58,757 nucleotides of DNA, taken from contig JAJYIV010000004.1 of NCBI GenBank assembly GCA_021789915.1, positions 1-58,757 of the forward strand, in the 5' to 3' direction. The stretch is from a bacterium (GTDB lineage Bacteria > Patescibacteriota > Patescibacteriia > UBA9934 > GWF2-40-263). The notes under the pieces were generated by a model. The model ran no database searches, was not told where the DNA came from, and saw nothing but the letters and a program-made list of their open reading frames with translations. The translations under genes were made by a program, and so were the position numbers. Of the stretch, positions 17,332 to 27,745 are shown in pieces (the stretch's first letter is position 1; every line of letters starts with the position of its first letter).

Positions 17332-17775
17332 ATGGATTGTCCATTTTGCGGGAACGTTGAGGTGAAGGAAACCCGCCGCTTCGTCTGCGGCGACGATTTG
17401 GTGTATTGTGTCGTGAACTTCGAGCCGTTGAAGCCGCACCACGTCCTGGTCATCCCGCGTCGACACGTGCAACGGCTGTCGGAACTTACGCCGGACGAAG
17501 CGCACGCGCTGAACGTCCTCGTCGACCGCCTCGTGGACATCATCTCCGCGCTGCATCCGAACGAGACGCCCGCGATTCGGGTCAATCACGGGCGGCACAA
17601 GTCGCAGCCGCACCTGCATGTCCATGTGCTGCCCTCCAAGGGCGACCTGCGCGACCACATCAGCACGTTCGAGGGCGTGCCGTGGCGCATGCGGGCGGAA
17701 GACGATGCGCTTACCGCCATGGCCGAGCATCTGCGCGCGGCGCTGGCGGATGCCGACATCCGGCGCGAAGAATAA
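17332..17775 (+). CDS. HIT family protein
   Basis: FEPLKPHHVLVIPRRHV and HLHVHVLP histidine triad. Confidence 0.92.
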   Translation: MDCPFCGNVEVKETRRFVCGDDLVYCVVNFEPLKPHHVLVIPRRHVQRLSELTPDEAHALNVLVDRLVDIISALHPNETPAIRVNHGRHKSQPHLHVHVLPSKGDLRDHISTFEGVPWRMRAEDDALTAMAEHLRAALADADIRREE

Positions 17776-17888
17776 CCCGTAAACCTTTAACCGTTAGCCG
17801 TTCGCACGCGAGCCTTTGGCCATTAGGGGAAACCGCGTACACCATCCTAAAAGCTAATGGCTAACGGCTAAAAGCTAACTGTTTCAAC

Positions 17889-18563
17889 ATGTTCCTCGCT
17901 CTGCTGTTCCAAAACCCGGCGCTGTTTGTCGCCTTCCTTGCGGCCGTGCTCATTTCACTCACGCTGCACGAGTTCTCGCACGCGCTCGTCGCCCGCGCCC
18001 GCGGCGATCACACGGCCGAGCGGGAAGGCCGGCTCTCGCTCAATCCGTTCGCCCACCTCGATCCACTGGGATTTTTGGCCTTCCTGATCGTCGGCTTCGG
18101 CTGGGCCAAGCCGGTGCCGTACAATCCGTACAATCTCAAGGATCCGAAATGGGATGCGGTCAAGATCGCCTTGGCCGGGCCTGGCATGAACCTGATCCTG
18201 GCCGCCGTCTCCGCCGCCCTGTGGCGTCTGCTGTCGCCGTCGTTCGGCGTCCTGAACCTGCTCTCCGCCTTCCTGTACCTGATGGTGTTCCTGAACGTGA
18301 TGCTCATGGTCTTCAACGTCATCCCCGTGCATCCGTTGGACGGCTCCAAGCTGTTCTTCGCGCTCTTCGACGCGCCGAAATACGAAGGCCTGCGCCGCTT
18401 CGTCGCCGTGCGCGGCCCGCAAATCCTCATCCTGCTCGTCATCGTCTCGCTGTTCACACCGTTCAACCCGTTCTTTTTCGTGACCGATCCCGCCAACGCC
18501 CTGTGCTCGGCCTTCACGCGCACGGATTGTCTGAACATGGTGTACCAGCTGTTCGGAGGATGA
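17889..18563 (+). CDS. Site-2 protease family (M50) membrane metalloprotease
   Basis: LHEFSHALVA (HExxH), NVIPVHPLDGSKLFFALF. Confidence 0.92.
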   Translation: MFLALLFQNPALFVAFLAAVLISLTLHEFSHALVARARGDHTAEREGRLSLNPFAHLDPLGFLAFLIVGFGWAKPVPYNPYNLKDPKWDAVKIALAGPGMNLILAAVSAALWRLLSPSFGVLNLLSAFLYLMVFLNVMLMVFNVIPVHPLDGSKLFFALFDAPKYEGLRRFVAVRGPQILILLVIVSLFTPFNPFFFVTDPANALCSAFTRTDCLNMVYQLFGG

Positions 18564-18589
18564 GCTTGAAATCCAACGGACGCCGTGGG

Positions 18590-18619
18590 AACATGAGGCA
18601 AATTCGCTCTCATGTTTTT
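18590..18619 (+). terminator. Rho-independent terminator
   Basis: AACATGAG..CTCATGTT followed by TTT. Confidence 0.6.
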
Positions 18620-18622
18620 GCT

Positions 18623-19894
18623 ATGAGTGAACGTTTGCGCTCCGCACCGAAGCCGGAGGAGTCGTCGAAGCCGGGAGCGGAACATACGCCCGTTAGGCCG
18701 CCGACTTCCAAAAATCGTCCGCCCGCCAAGCCGTCGGACAAACCGCAGCCCGCTTTTACGTCGAAGGAACAGGCTGCCGCCGTCGCAGAGGCGCTGACGG
18801 CGCAGGTTGGGATGATTCCGAAGGCGCAGCGCACGCGCCTGTTGCTTGCTTTGGCGCAGGAGTACATGGGCGAGGCGCGCAATGCGCAGCTCACGGATGA
18901 GGCGTCCGAAGCCGCTCGGGACATCCAGCAGGCGGAAGAGGCGGATCCGGCGCTGATGTTTTTGAACACGTTTTATCTGCAGCAGCTCGCCTTGGCTCGA
19001 GGGAAGCGTCTCGTCGACAGCGCATTGGTCAACAAAAGCCTCAACGAGATCCGCGCCGCGCGCAAAAAGCGTGGGTTTTTCGCCCGCGCGTTCAAGCCGG
19101 AAACGGATACAGCCGTGATCAAAGCCCTGGAAGAAGTACAGGCGGCACTTTCGGAACGCGAAGCGGAGTTGGGAAAAGCGCGTTTGGAACTGGCGCAGGC
19201 GCAGACGAAGCGCGAAGACTTGTTGAAGCAGACGGCGGCGGAAGCGGATCAGCTGTTGGCAAACGCACGGACGCAGTCAGCCGAGATCATCGCCGCGGCG
19301 CGCAAGGAAGCGGACGAGATCGCTTCGACGGCACGCACGGAGGCACGGCAGTCGGCGCAGAGCGCGGAAGAAAAAGCGGATCAGATCGTCGATGAAGCAA
19401 GAAAGGAAGCAAAGATGCAAAAAGAAAAAGTTGAACAATTGGAAAGCAAAATCTCCGAGCTGCAAGCGCTCGAACAGCGGCTTTTGAAAAATCCAGATCT
19501 TTTGGCCGTATACGAGAAAAAACAGGCGACGGCAGAGTTTGAAAGTGAAAAACGCCTCCAAGAGCAATATGTAGAAAAAATATTCACCGATCTTAAATCT
19601 ACGGGCATTCTTTCTTCCAATGCTCTGCCTTTTAATAGCCCTCAATACTTTTCACACTTGTGGAACGCACGTGAGTTTTATTCCAGCCTGTTCTCCCTCG
19701 TAAAACTGCTTCGTTCCGCTTCCAATCACCTTTTATTGTCAGATCTTCGTTTCATTGCTGAAAAAGATGAAGATGACAATAAATTTGCACCTCCTTGGCT
19801 GTCTTCCATTTTGGAATCTGCGAAATCGGTTAGCGATGTCATCGCTTCCCTTGAAAAGATTCTTAAACTTCAAGGCGCCAGCACCAGTGAGTAG
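18623..19894 (+). CDS. Hypothetical coiled-coil protein
   Basis: MSERLRSAPKPEESSKPG...; long Ala/Glu/Lys/Gln-rich helical segment; distinctly lower GC in the 3' third. Confidence 0.75.
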   Translation: MSERLRSAPKPEESSKPGAEHTPVRPPTSKNRPPAKPSDKPQPAFTSKEQAAAVAEALTAQVGMIPKAQRTRLLLALAQEYMGEARNAQLTDEASEAARDIQQAEEADPALMFLNTFYLQQLALARGKRLVDSALVNKSLNEIRAARKKRGFFARAFKPETDTAVIKALEEVQAALSEREAELGKARLELAQAQTKREDLLKQTAAEADQLLANARTQSAEIIAAARKEADEIASTARTEARQSAQSAEEKADQIVDEARKEAKMQKEKVEQLESKISELQALEQRLLKNPDLLAVYEKKQATAEFESEKRLQEQYVEKIFTDLKSTGILSSNALPFNSPQYFSHLWNAREFYSSLFSLVKLLRSASNHLLLSDLRFIAEKDEDDNKFAPPWLSSILESAKSVSDVIASLEKILKLQGASTSE

Positions 19895-20032
19895 AAACCG
19901 GCCATTTCTTGACGCGAAAACGGCGTCATGATACTTTTCCGGCACCTTTATACGAAACGGCCCTTGGCGCTCGGCTTTCGGCGCTCGGAAGACCGAGAGC
20001 CGAATGCCGAGAGCCGAATGCCGAACCCACTT

Positions 20033-20452
20033 ATGCCCACGATCAATCAGCTCATCCGCAAGGGGCGCCGCACGGCCAAAGCCAAGAGCAAGACACCGGC
20101 CATGCAGTACCGGCAGGACTCGCTGCACCGCGTGCGCACCTTCCAGAACTCGCCGTTCAAGCGCGGCGTGTGCGTCAAAGTCACGACGCAGACTCCGAAG
20201 AAGCCGAACTCGGCCATCCGCAAGATCGCCCGCGTGCGCCTGTCCAACGGGACGGAAGTCACGGCCTACATCCCGGGCGAAGGCCATAATTTGCAGGAAC
20301 ACTCCATCGTGATGCTGCGCGGCGGCCGCGTGAAGGACTTGCCGGGCGTGCGCTACCACGTCGTCCGCGGCGTGTACGACACGCAGGGCGTCGCCGACCG
20401 CAAGCGCGGCCGTTCCGTCTACGGCGCGAAGAAGCCGAAGGCGAAGAAATAA
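20033..20452 (+). CDS. rpsL: 30S ribosomal protein S12
   Basis: [41 protein letters not shown]. Confidence 0.98.
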   Translation: MPTINQLIRKGRRTAKAKSKTPAMQYRQDSLHRVRTFQNSPFKRGVCVKVTTQTPKKPNSAIRKIARVRLSNGTEVTAYIPGEGHNLQEHSIVMLRGGRVKDLPGVRYHVVRGVYDTQGVADRKRGRSVYGAKKPKAKK

Positions 20453-20547
20453 AAAACTCGTCGGAGTACCCGTACGCACGGGGAAGCCACCCGCCTACGC
20501 TCCTGACGGAGCTTCGGCGGGCAGGTCCGACAGAATCCATCCTTTTT

Positions 20548-21015
<468 letters not shown>

Positions 21016-21107
21016 CCGATAGCCATGAGCCGATAGCCATGAGCCGTGAGGAAACACGGCAACGGCTCCGGCGAAAAGCTAAAGGCTAAAAGCTAAAGGC
21101 TATCCCT

Positions 21108-23201
21108 ATGCCCCGCGAATACTCGCTGGAAAACACCCGCAACTTCGGCATCATCGCCCATATCGACGCCGGCAAGACGACCACGTCCGAACGCGTCTTG
21201 TTTTACACGGGCAAGAAGCACAAGATCGGCGAAGTGCACGAAGGCGAAGCGACGATGGACTGGATGGAACAGGAGCGCGAGCGCGGCATCACCATCACCG
21301 CGGCCGCCACGACGTGCTTCTGGAAAGACCACCGCCTGAACCTGATCGACACCCCGGGCCACATCGACTTCACCGTCGAAGTGAAGCGCTCGCTGCGCGT
21401 GCTCGACGGCGCCGTCATGGTGTTCGACGGCGTGGCCGGCGTGGAGCCGCAGTCGGAGACGAACTGGCGCTACGCCGAGGACTACCGCGTGCCGCGCCTG
21501 TGCTTCGTGAACAAGCTGGATCGCACCGGCGCCGATTTCTTCAAGGACGTGGAATCGATTTGGGGCCGCTTGTCCAAGCGCGCGCACCCGATCCAGCTCC
21601 CGATCGGCACCGAGGCGGACTTCAACGGCATCGTCGACCTTTTGAAAATGAAGGCGTTTTTTTACCGCGACGAGCTTGGCAAGCAGATCGACGAGACCGA
21701 CATCCCTGCGGCGTATCTGGAGAGGGCGAAGGAGTGGCGCCACAAGCTCGTCGAGGCGATCGCGGAGACCGACGAGACGCTGATGAACAAGTATCTCGAC
21801 GGCCAGGAACTGACGCTTGCCGAGCTGAAGGCGGCGCTGCGCAAGGCGACCATCGCCAATGACGTCTTCCCGGTCTTGTGCGGATCGGCGCTCAAGAACA
21901 AAGGCGTGCAGCTCATGCTGGACGCGGTCGTGGACTATCTTCCGTCGCCGCTGGACATCCCGCCGGTCAAAGGCACGGATCCGAACGACGAGACGGTCGC
22001 CGTCGAGCGCCACGCGAGCGACCGCGAGCCGTTCACGGCGCTCGCCTTCAAGATCGCCGCGGATCCGTTCGTCGGCAAGCTTGCCTTTTTCCGCGTCTAT
22101 TCGGGGACGGTCAAGGCCGGCTCGTACGTGCTGAATTCCAGCACGGGCGAGCGCGAGCGCATCGGCCGCATCGTGCGCCTGCACGCAAACGCCCGCGAGG
22201 AAGTGCAGGACGTGTACGCCGGCGACATCGCCGCGGCCGTGGGTTTCAAGAACACGTTCACCGGCCACACGCTGTGCGACCCTGACCATCCGATCCTGCT
22301 CGAGCCGATCGTCTTTCCGGAGCCGGTCATTTCCATCGCCATCGAGCCGAAGACCAAGGCCGATCAGGAAAAGATGGGCATCGCGCTGCAGAAGCTCGCG
22401 GAGGAGGATCCGACGTTCCGCGTCCGCACGGACGAGGAGACCGGCCAGGTCATCATCTCCGGCATGGGCGAGCTGCACCTTGACATCATCGTCGACCGCA
22501 TGAAGCGCGAGTACAACGTCGAGGCGAACGTCGGCAAGCCGCAGGTGTCGTACCGCGAGACGATCCGCGGCAGCGCCGAAGGCGAGGGCAAGTACATCCG
22601 CCAGACGGGCGGCCGCGGCCAGTACGGCCACGCCGTCGTCCGCGTGGAGCCGAACGAAAAGGGCAAAGGCTTCGAGTTCGTGGAAGAAATCAAGGGCGGC
22701 GCCGTGCCGAAGGAGTTCATCAAGCCGATCGCCCAGGGCGCGGAAGAAGCCGCGCAGCGCGGCGTGCTGGCCGGCTATCCGGTGCTCGACGTGAAGGTGA
22801 CGCTCTTCGACGGCTCCTACCACGACGTCGATTCCTCGGAAGCGGCTTTCAAGATCGCCGGTTCCATGGCGTTCCAGGACGGCGCCAAGAAGGCGGGCCT
22901 CGCCCTGCTCGAGCCGATGATGAAGGTGGAAGTGACGACGCCGGAAGAATTCATGGGCGCCATCGTCGGGGACTTGAACGCCAAGCGCGGGCAGATCCAG
23001 GAAATGGGCGAGCGCGGGGGCGCCAGGCTCGTCGTCGCCTTCGTTCCGCTCTCAGAGATGTTCGGCTATGTGACGACGCTGCGCTCCATCAGCCAGGGCC
23101 GCGCCAACTCGTCGATGACCTTCGACCACTACGAGGAGGTTCCGCCGAACGTGGCCAAGACGATCATCGAATCCCGCGCCGGCATTTCCCGCCGCGCGTA
23201 G
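21108..23201 (+). CDS. fusA: Elongation factor G
   Basis: [46 protein letters not shown]. Confidence 0.98.
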   Translation: MPREYSLENTRNFGIIAHIDAGKTTTSERVLFYTGKKHKIGEVHEGEATMDWMEQERERGITITAAATTCFWKDHRLNLIDTPGHIDFTVEVKRSLRVLDGAVMVFDGVAGVEPQSETNWRYAEDYRVPRLCFVNKLDRTGADFFKDVESIWGRLSKRAHPIQLPIGTEADFNGIVDLLKMKAFFYRDELGKQIDETDIPAAYLERAKEWRHKLVEAIAETDETLMNKYLDGQELTLAELKAALRKATIANDVFPVLCGSALKNKGVQLMLDAVVDYLPSPLDIPPVKGTDPNDETVAVERHASDREPFTALAFKIAADPFVGKLAFFRVYSGTVKAGSYVLNSSTGERERIGRIVRLHANAREEVQDVYAGDIAAAVGFKNTFTGHTLCDPDHPILLEPIVFPEPVISIAIEPKTKADQEKMGIALQKLAEEDPTFRVRTDEETGQVIISGMGELHLDIIVDRMKREYNVEANVGKPQVSYRETIRGSAEGEGKYIRQTGGRGQYGHAVVRVEPNEKGKGFEFVEEIKGGAVPKEFIKPIAQGAEEAAQRGVLAGYPVLDVKVTLFDGSYHDVDSSEAAFKIAGSMAFQDGAKKAGLALLEPMMKVEVTTPEEFMGAIVGDLNAKRGQIQEMGERGGARLVVAFVPLSEMFGYVTTLRSISQGRANSSMTFDHYEEVPPNVAKTIIESRAGISRRA

Positions 23202-23421
23202 CTTTCCTCGTCATTGCGAGGACCCCGCCTGCATGCAGACGGGGGACGAAGCATCCTGTTTTCCAAGAACGACCCCGTGCGAGGTCGTTCTTACGTTGTG
23301 CACAAGTGGCCTTGTCGGATGCCATCGTGGGGGGGTAGACTTTGGCCATCTTATGGGCAAAACGACCCCCGCGCGGGGTCGTTTTGGTTTTCTCCTCGTC
23401 CTTTGGTATAGTGTCTGCACT

Positions 23422-23790
23422 ATGGCGAACGGCGACGTCACGACGGGGGAAATCATGGAGTTCCTGAAGGAACACATGGTTACCAAGGAAGAACTCCATC
23501 AGGAGCTTTCTCGCACCAAGGAAGAACTCCATCAGGAGATTTTGGGTGTCAAAGAGGAACTCCGACAGGAACTTTTTGGTACCAAGGAAGAACTCCGTCA
23601 GGAGCTTTCGCACTTTGCGACGAAAGAAGAGCTGGTGCAATTCAAAGATGAAATTCTCTCCGCCGTGGACGGCCTCGTGGTTCAGTACAAGAATTTCGAC
23701 GTGGAACTGGCGGCCCTGCGCAGTACGACGGGGCGCCATGAAGATCGTCTCGAAGTTGTGGAAAAGAAACTCGGCTTGTCCGCCGCCTGA
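23422..23790 (+). CDS. Hypothetical coiled-coil protein with 11-residue repeats
   Basis: TKEELHQELSR / TKEELHQEILG / VKEELRQELFG / TKEELRQELSHFA tandem units. Confidence 0.75.
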   Translation: MANGDVTTGEIMEFLKEHMVTKEELHQELSRTKEELHQEILGVKEELRQELFGTKEELRQELSHFATKEELVQFKDEILSAVDGLVVQYKNFDVELAALRSTTGRHEDRLEVVEKKLGLSAA

Positions 23791-23825
23791 AAAGCGACCC
23801 CGCGCGGGGTCGTTTTGCATTTTTG
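23788..23825 (+). terminator. Rho-independent terminator
   Basis: GCGACCCCGCGCGGGGTCGTTTTGCATTTTT. Confidence 0.7.
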
Positions 23826-23854
23826 TCGTCGCCGGTTTACCCTATCAACAATCT

Positions 23855-24124
23855 ATGGCTTCCAAGACGCTCGTAAAAAACCGAGCCGTCGGTACTCGTC
23901 ACCGCGACCTGCTGCAAGCGGTGCGTCGGTTGAATTCCAACCAATCGAAAATTGCCTTGGAGATGCTCCGTTCGCTGCGCCTCCATGAAGACGAATGGGC
24001 TGCGACGACGGAAATCCTCTCCGACAAGAAGCTCATGAAAGACCTTGCGGCCGCCCGAAAGGAAATGCGGACGTCGCCGTCGACCCTCACCCCTTGGCGC
24101 AAAATTCGATCCGCGCATGTTTGA
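23855..24124 (+). CDS. Putative antitoxin / small partner of RelE-like toxin
   Basis: 89-aa ORF whose stop overlaps the toxin start (ATGTTTGA). Confidence 0.6.
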   Translation: MASKTLVKNRAVGTRHRDLLQAVRRLNSNQSKIALEMLRSLRLHEDEWAATTEILSDKKLMKDLAAARKEMRTSPSTLTPWRKIRSAHV

Positions 24125-24374
24125 GATCGTCTTTACGACAAAAGCGCGGAAAGCTTACGAACGGCTTTCGAAACGGGCCGTTCGTCTTGTTGATCGAGCC
24201 TTGGCGAGCGTCGAGCGCGATCCTTACGCCGGTCCGCAGATCAAACGGTTGCACGGAACGTTGGACGGCCTGCTCCGCATCCGCGCCGGCGAGTACCGGA
24301 TTCTGTACGAGATTCAGGATAGCAAGCGTGTCGTCGCCGTGCTCGTCATCGGGACGCGCGGTAACGTCTATTGA
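24117..24374 (+). CDS. RelE/ParE-superfamily toxin
   Basis: MFEIVFTTKARKAYERL..IKRLHGTLDGLLRIRAGEYRILYEI. Confidence 0.88.
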   Translation: MFEIVFTTKARKAYERLSKRAVRLVDRALASVERDPYAGPQIKRLHGTLDGLLRIRAGEYRILYEIQDSKRVVAVLVIGTRGNVY

Positions 24375-24375
24375 T

Positions 24376-24906
24376 ATGCGCATCCACGTCGGCTCGAAGA
24401 ATCAGATGAAAATCGACGCCGTCCGCGAGACCTTCGCCGATTATCCGCTGTTCGCGGGCGCCGAGATCGTCGGTGTCGACGTGCCAGTGGAAGAGTTTGG
24501 CCACCCGAAAAGCCTGGAGGAAACCATGCGCGGCGCTTGCGAACGCGCCGAGGCGGCCCATGCGGGCGCAGACTATGGCGTGGGGATCGAAGGCGGTCTC
24601 ATCGCCGTGTCCGGCGCCGAGACGCAGTACGTGGAGACGACCGCCTGCGTCGTGTTCGACGGGACACGCCGCTACGTCGGTTTTTCCCCGGGCTACGAGT
24701 GGCCGAAACGCGTTCTCAATCTCATTCTCGGCGGCCTCGACGGCAGTCAGGCCTTGCGTGCTGTCGGATGGACGGACCATCCAAAGATCGGCACGGCGCA
24801 GGGCGGCATCTGGCTGCTGACGGACGGACGTCTGAATCGCAAGGAGTTCATGAAACAGGGACTGATGATGGCGCTCGTGCGCTTGGAGCATCCCGAACAC
24901 GATTGA
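24376..24906 (+). CDS. Inosine/xanthosine triphosphatase (YjjX/DUF84-like)
   Basis: MRIHVGSKNQMKIDAVRETF; YGVGIEGGLIAV. Confidence 0.85.
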   Translation: MRIHVGSKNQMKIDAVRETFADYPLFAGAEIVGVDVPVEEFGHPKSLEETMRGACERAEAAHAGADYGVGIEGGLIAVSGAETQYVETTACVVFDGTRRYVGFSPGYEWPKRVLNLILGGLDGSQALRAVGWTDHPKIGTAQGGIWLLTDGRLNRKEFMKQGLMMALVRLEHPEHD

Positions 24907-24907
24907 T

Positions 24908-25930
24908 ATGCCCTTCGCCATCCCCGACGACGTCCTCGCCGCCTTTCCGCTCGGCGACGTGCACGCGGTCACGCCGGCGACCGCCGGACTCATCCACTCC
25001 ACGTTCCGTGTCGACGCCGAGCGGGGGAGTTTCATCCTGCAGCGTCTGCATCCCGTGCTGTCGTCGGAAGCGATCGCGGAGGACTTTTGGCAGGTGACGG
25101 AGTTTCTCCGTGGGAAAAATTTCCCTGCGCCGCGCTGCGTGCGCTCGAACGCCGGTTCCGTCCTCGTGCAGGACGCCGAGGGGAAGCCCTGGCGCGCGCA
25201 GACCTTCCTGCCGGACGGCGTCACGCATCTGCGCGTGCGCACGCCGGCGATGGCGGCCGAAGCGGCAGGCTTGTACGCGCGGTTCCATCGCGTCATGTTG
25301 GATTTTTCCCATCCATTCGCTTCCGCGCGCCGCCTTCCTTCGCCGCGCGTCTTTGCCGACTTCGATGAGACGGCGCAGTCACACGAAGGGTCAGATCTTT
25401 TTGATGCGGTGACCGAAGAAGTCGCCTTCATCCGTCAGGAAATGCCGCGCCTGTTCCTGCCCGATGGGTTGAGGGCGCGCGCCGTCCACGGGGATCCGAA
25501 AATTTCGAACATCCTATTCGACACGTCAGATCGCGCGATGGCCTTGGTCGATTTGGACACGTGCGGCCGCCGGCCGATCGCCTTGGAGCTTGGCGACGCG
25601 TTCCGCTCGTGGTGCGGCCTAGAGGAAGACCGCGCGGACAACGCGTTCCGCCTCGACGTCTTCGAAGCGGGATGGAAGGCATACCATGCGGCGGCGGATT
25701 TTCTGACGCCGCAGGAAATCGGCACGGTGGGGCAGGGCATTGCGCTCATCACGATGGAACTTGCGTCGCGCTTCCTCGCCGACTATTTCAACGACCGCTA
25801 CTTCGGGTGGGACGCCGCGCGCTATCCGTCGCGTCGCGCGCACAATCTCGCCCGCGCCCGCGGAGGGCTCGCGCTTTATCGCAACTTCGTCGCCAAGCGC
25901 GATGAGGTGGAAAGGATCCTGCACGACTAA
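24908..25930 (+). CDS. Aminoglycoside phosphotransferase/choline-kinase-like family protein
   Basis: ARAVHGDPKISNILFD..ALVDLDTCGRRPIALELGDAFRS. Confidence 0.85.
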   Translation: MPFAIPDDVLAAFPLGDVHAVTPATAGLIHSTFRVDAERGSFILQRLHPVLSSEAIAEDFWQVTEFLRGKNFPAPRCVRSNAGSVLVQDAEGKPWRAQTFLPDGVTHLRVRTPAMAAEAAGLYARFHRVMLDFSHPFASARRLPSPRVFADFDETAQSHEGSDLFDAVTEEVAFIRQEMPRLFLPDGLRARAVHGDPKISNILFDTSDRAMALVDLDTCGRRPIALELGDAFRSWCGLEEDRADNAFRLDVFEAGWKAYHAAADFLTPQEIGTVGQGIALITMELASRFLADYFNDRYFGWDAARYPSRRAHNLARARGGLALYRNFVAKRDEVERILHD

Positions 25931-26922
25931 TGCAACGCTTCCTTTCGAACCAGGAGCTCACCCCCTTCGTCTCCGCCCACGTGCACGGGGCTTTTTCGCT
26001 GCGCGCGCTCTCCGGCGGTCTGCTGAATCAGAGCGCGTTGATTGAAGCCGGGCGGCAGCGTCTGTTGCTGAAGGTGTATCGCGACAAGATGGATAACGCC
26101 GCCGTCGCGGAAACGCACCGCCTCATGGCGTTCGTCGCCGCGCGTGGCATCCCCGTGCCGCTGCCCGTCGCCGTCGGCGAGGTGGGCGGGCGCGTCGTGG
26201 CTCTCTATCCCTTCGTGGCGGGCGTCCATCCGCCGAAATTCAACGATCCTTACGTGGAGGTAATGGGCGGCATGCTCGGCCGCATCGACGCCGTCTTGGA
26301 CGGGTTCCGCCCGTCCGCACCGAAACCGTTGGCGGCTTCCTTGTCCCGCGCGCAGGACGTACCAGGGTTCCTGCGCGAGATGGACGAAGTTCGAGCGCAG
26401 CTGCACGTCTTGCGGCCGTCGGATCGCGCGTACATCGGACGGTGTCTGGATGATTTGGCATGGGCCGTCCGCGAGGTGCCTTGGCAGGAGACGAACACGG
26501 ACGATCTGCCCGTGCGCGTGTGCCACAACGACTTCCACTCGTACAACGTGCTCATGCGCGGCGGACGCATTACGGCGGTGCTCGATTGGGAAAAGGCCGG
26601 GTGGCAGTTCCGCGGCTTCGAGGCCATGCGTTCGGTCATCTTCAATTGCCGTTCTTCCTGGCGGAAGGTTGACGGAGACTCGGCGGACGCGTACCTGCGC
26701 GCGTATGCGCGGCACGTGCGTTTGAGCGTGCGCGAACGCGAGACGGCGTTTGTCTGCGGGCTGCGCGAAATGACGTTCAGCCTCTGGGCGGTGAGGGAAT
26801 ATCTGCGCGGCCACGCGGCCGTGCGCGCGAACATCCGGCGCCGCACCGCCGTCGTCCGATTTCTTGCCGCGCACCGAGAGGCGTTTGCCGAACGCGTCGC
26901 GCGAGCTTTGACACGGACGTGA
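25930..26922 (+). CDS. Aminoglycoside phosphotransferase-like family protein
   Basis: RVCHNDFHSYNVLMRGGRITAVLDWEKAGW; start overlaps the upstream stop. Confidence 0.8.
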   Translation: MQRFLSNQELTPFVSAHVHGAFSLRALSGGLLNQSALIEAGRQRLLLKVYRDKMDNAAVAETHRLMAFVAARGIPVPLPVAVGEVGGRVVALYPFVAGVHPPKFNDPYVEVMGGMLGRIDAVLDGFRPSAPKPLAASLSRAQDVPGFLREMDEVRAQLHVLRPSDRAYIGRCLDDLAWAVREVPWQETNTDDLPVRVCHNDFHSYNVLMRGGRITAVLDWEKAGWQFRGFEAMRSVIFNCRSSWRKVDGDSADAYLRAYARHVRLSVRERETAFVCGLREMTFSLWAVREYLRGHAAVRANIRRRTAVVRFLAAHREAFAERVARALTRT

Positions 26923-26936
26923 AAACGTGCTAGCTT
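26908..26936 (+). promoter_or_regulatory. Promoter TTGACA-17-TAGCTT
   Basis: Consensus -35, 17-bp spacer, upstream of a structured 5'UTR. Confidence 0.6.
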
Positions 26937-27028
26937 CGCCGTCTGCTTTCCGATGCCCCTGATCGGGTGTCCGGCGCATGGGGCGCCGTCCATGGAGGGG
27001 AAAGCGGAAAACCGGCCTGGAGGGCCAG

Positions 27029-27628
27029 ATGCGGAAAAACAAGAAGGAAATGTCTGAGCTCGAGAAGAAGTATCAGCGGTTCCTGGTGGCGCTCCGGACC
27101 ACGCTGTGGTCGTCGTCCGTCAGCATCCGGCTCGTCAACGGCCAAGATCCGTTGCTCGCCCTGCAGTACGCGCTCGCCAAGCACTTCCCGCCGGAGGCGA
27201 GCTGTATCGGCAGCTGCGTATCGGACGACGGGATGGTGATGATCCCGTACTCCGATCTCGTCCTCGCTCTTTATCGGATCGCCATGCAGCCGGAGAACTC
27301 CGACCATCATCCGGACTCGGACGATCTGCATCTCGTCACGAAGGTGCTCGACCGCTGCAGCAACCACGAGTTCAGGCAGTTCGTGCGGCTCACGAATCGC
27401 CGGCACAATCCGAACCAGCTGACCCGTCGGTGGGCCATCCAGAAGCTGGTGGACATCGTGAAGGGCGTGGCGCCGGAGCACGAACCCTTCGCGTCGCCGG
27501 TGCGCGCGAGCTGGAAGAAGGGCGCCCGGCGCCGGCTTCACGAGCTGTGGAAGTCCGGCCAGCTCGACGACGACGGCATGATCCCCAAACTGCTCGGCCT
27601 TGCCAAAGCCGACCTGACGAACGCCTAG
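27029..27628 (+). CDS. Hypothetical protein
   Basis: Single ORF MRKNKKEMSELEKKYQRFLVALR... followed by a terminator. Confidence 0.75.
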   Translation: MRKNKKEMSELEKKYQRFLVALRTTLWSSSVSIRLVNGQDPLLALQYALAKHFPPEASCIGSCVSDDGMVMIPYSDLVLALYRIAMQPENSDHHPDSDDLHLVTKVLDRCSNHEFRQFVRLTNRRHNPNQLTRRWAIQKLVDIVKGVAPEHEPFASPVRASWKKGARRRLHELWKSGQLDDDGMIPKLLGLAKADLTNA

Positions 27629-27638
27629 CACGCACGCG

Positions 27639-27686
27639 TCTGCGGAACGCGCGGCCCACGCCGCATCGCAGACGCGTTTTCTTTTT
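27639..27686 (+). terminator. Rho-independent terminator
   Basis: CGCGTCTGCG..CGCAGACGCG-TTTTCTTTTT. Confidence 0.75.
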
Positions 27687-27745
27687 GCGCGCGCCTTGAC
27701 GCCGCGCGTGTGATACAATGAAAGCCAAACGGGCTTTCTCTTCGT

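Noticed and set aside
15572-17344. 590-aa minus-strand ORF over murA
   Set aside because: Shadow ORF; murA and the HD gene explain the region.
17775-17888. CRISPR array from short repeats
   Set aside because: Units are 6-7 bp degenerate words without spacers; no cas genes in the window.
21093-22823. 576-aa minus-strand ORF over fusA
   Set aside because: Shadow ORF of EF-G.
23422-23790. Tandem repeats as a CRISPR or VNTR locus
   Set aside because: In-frame coding repeats giving a regular hendecad pattern.
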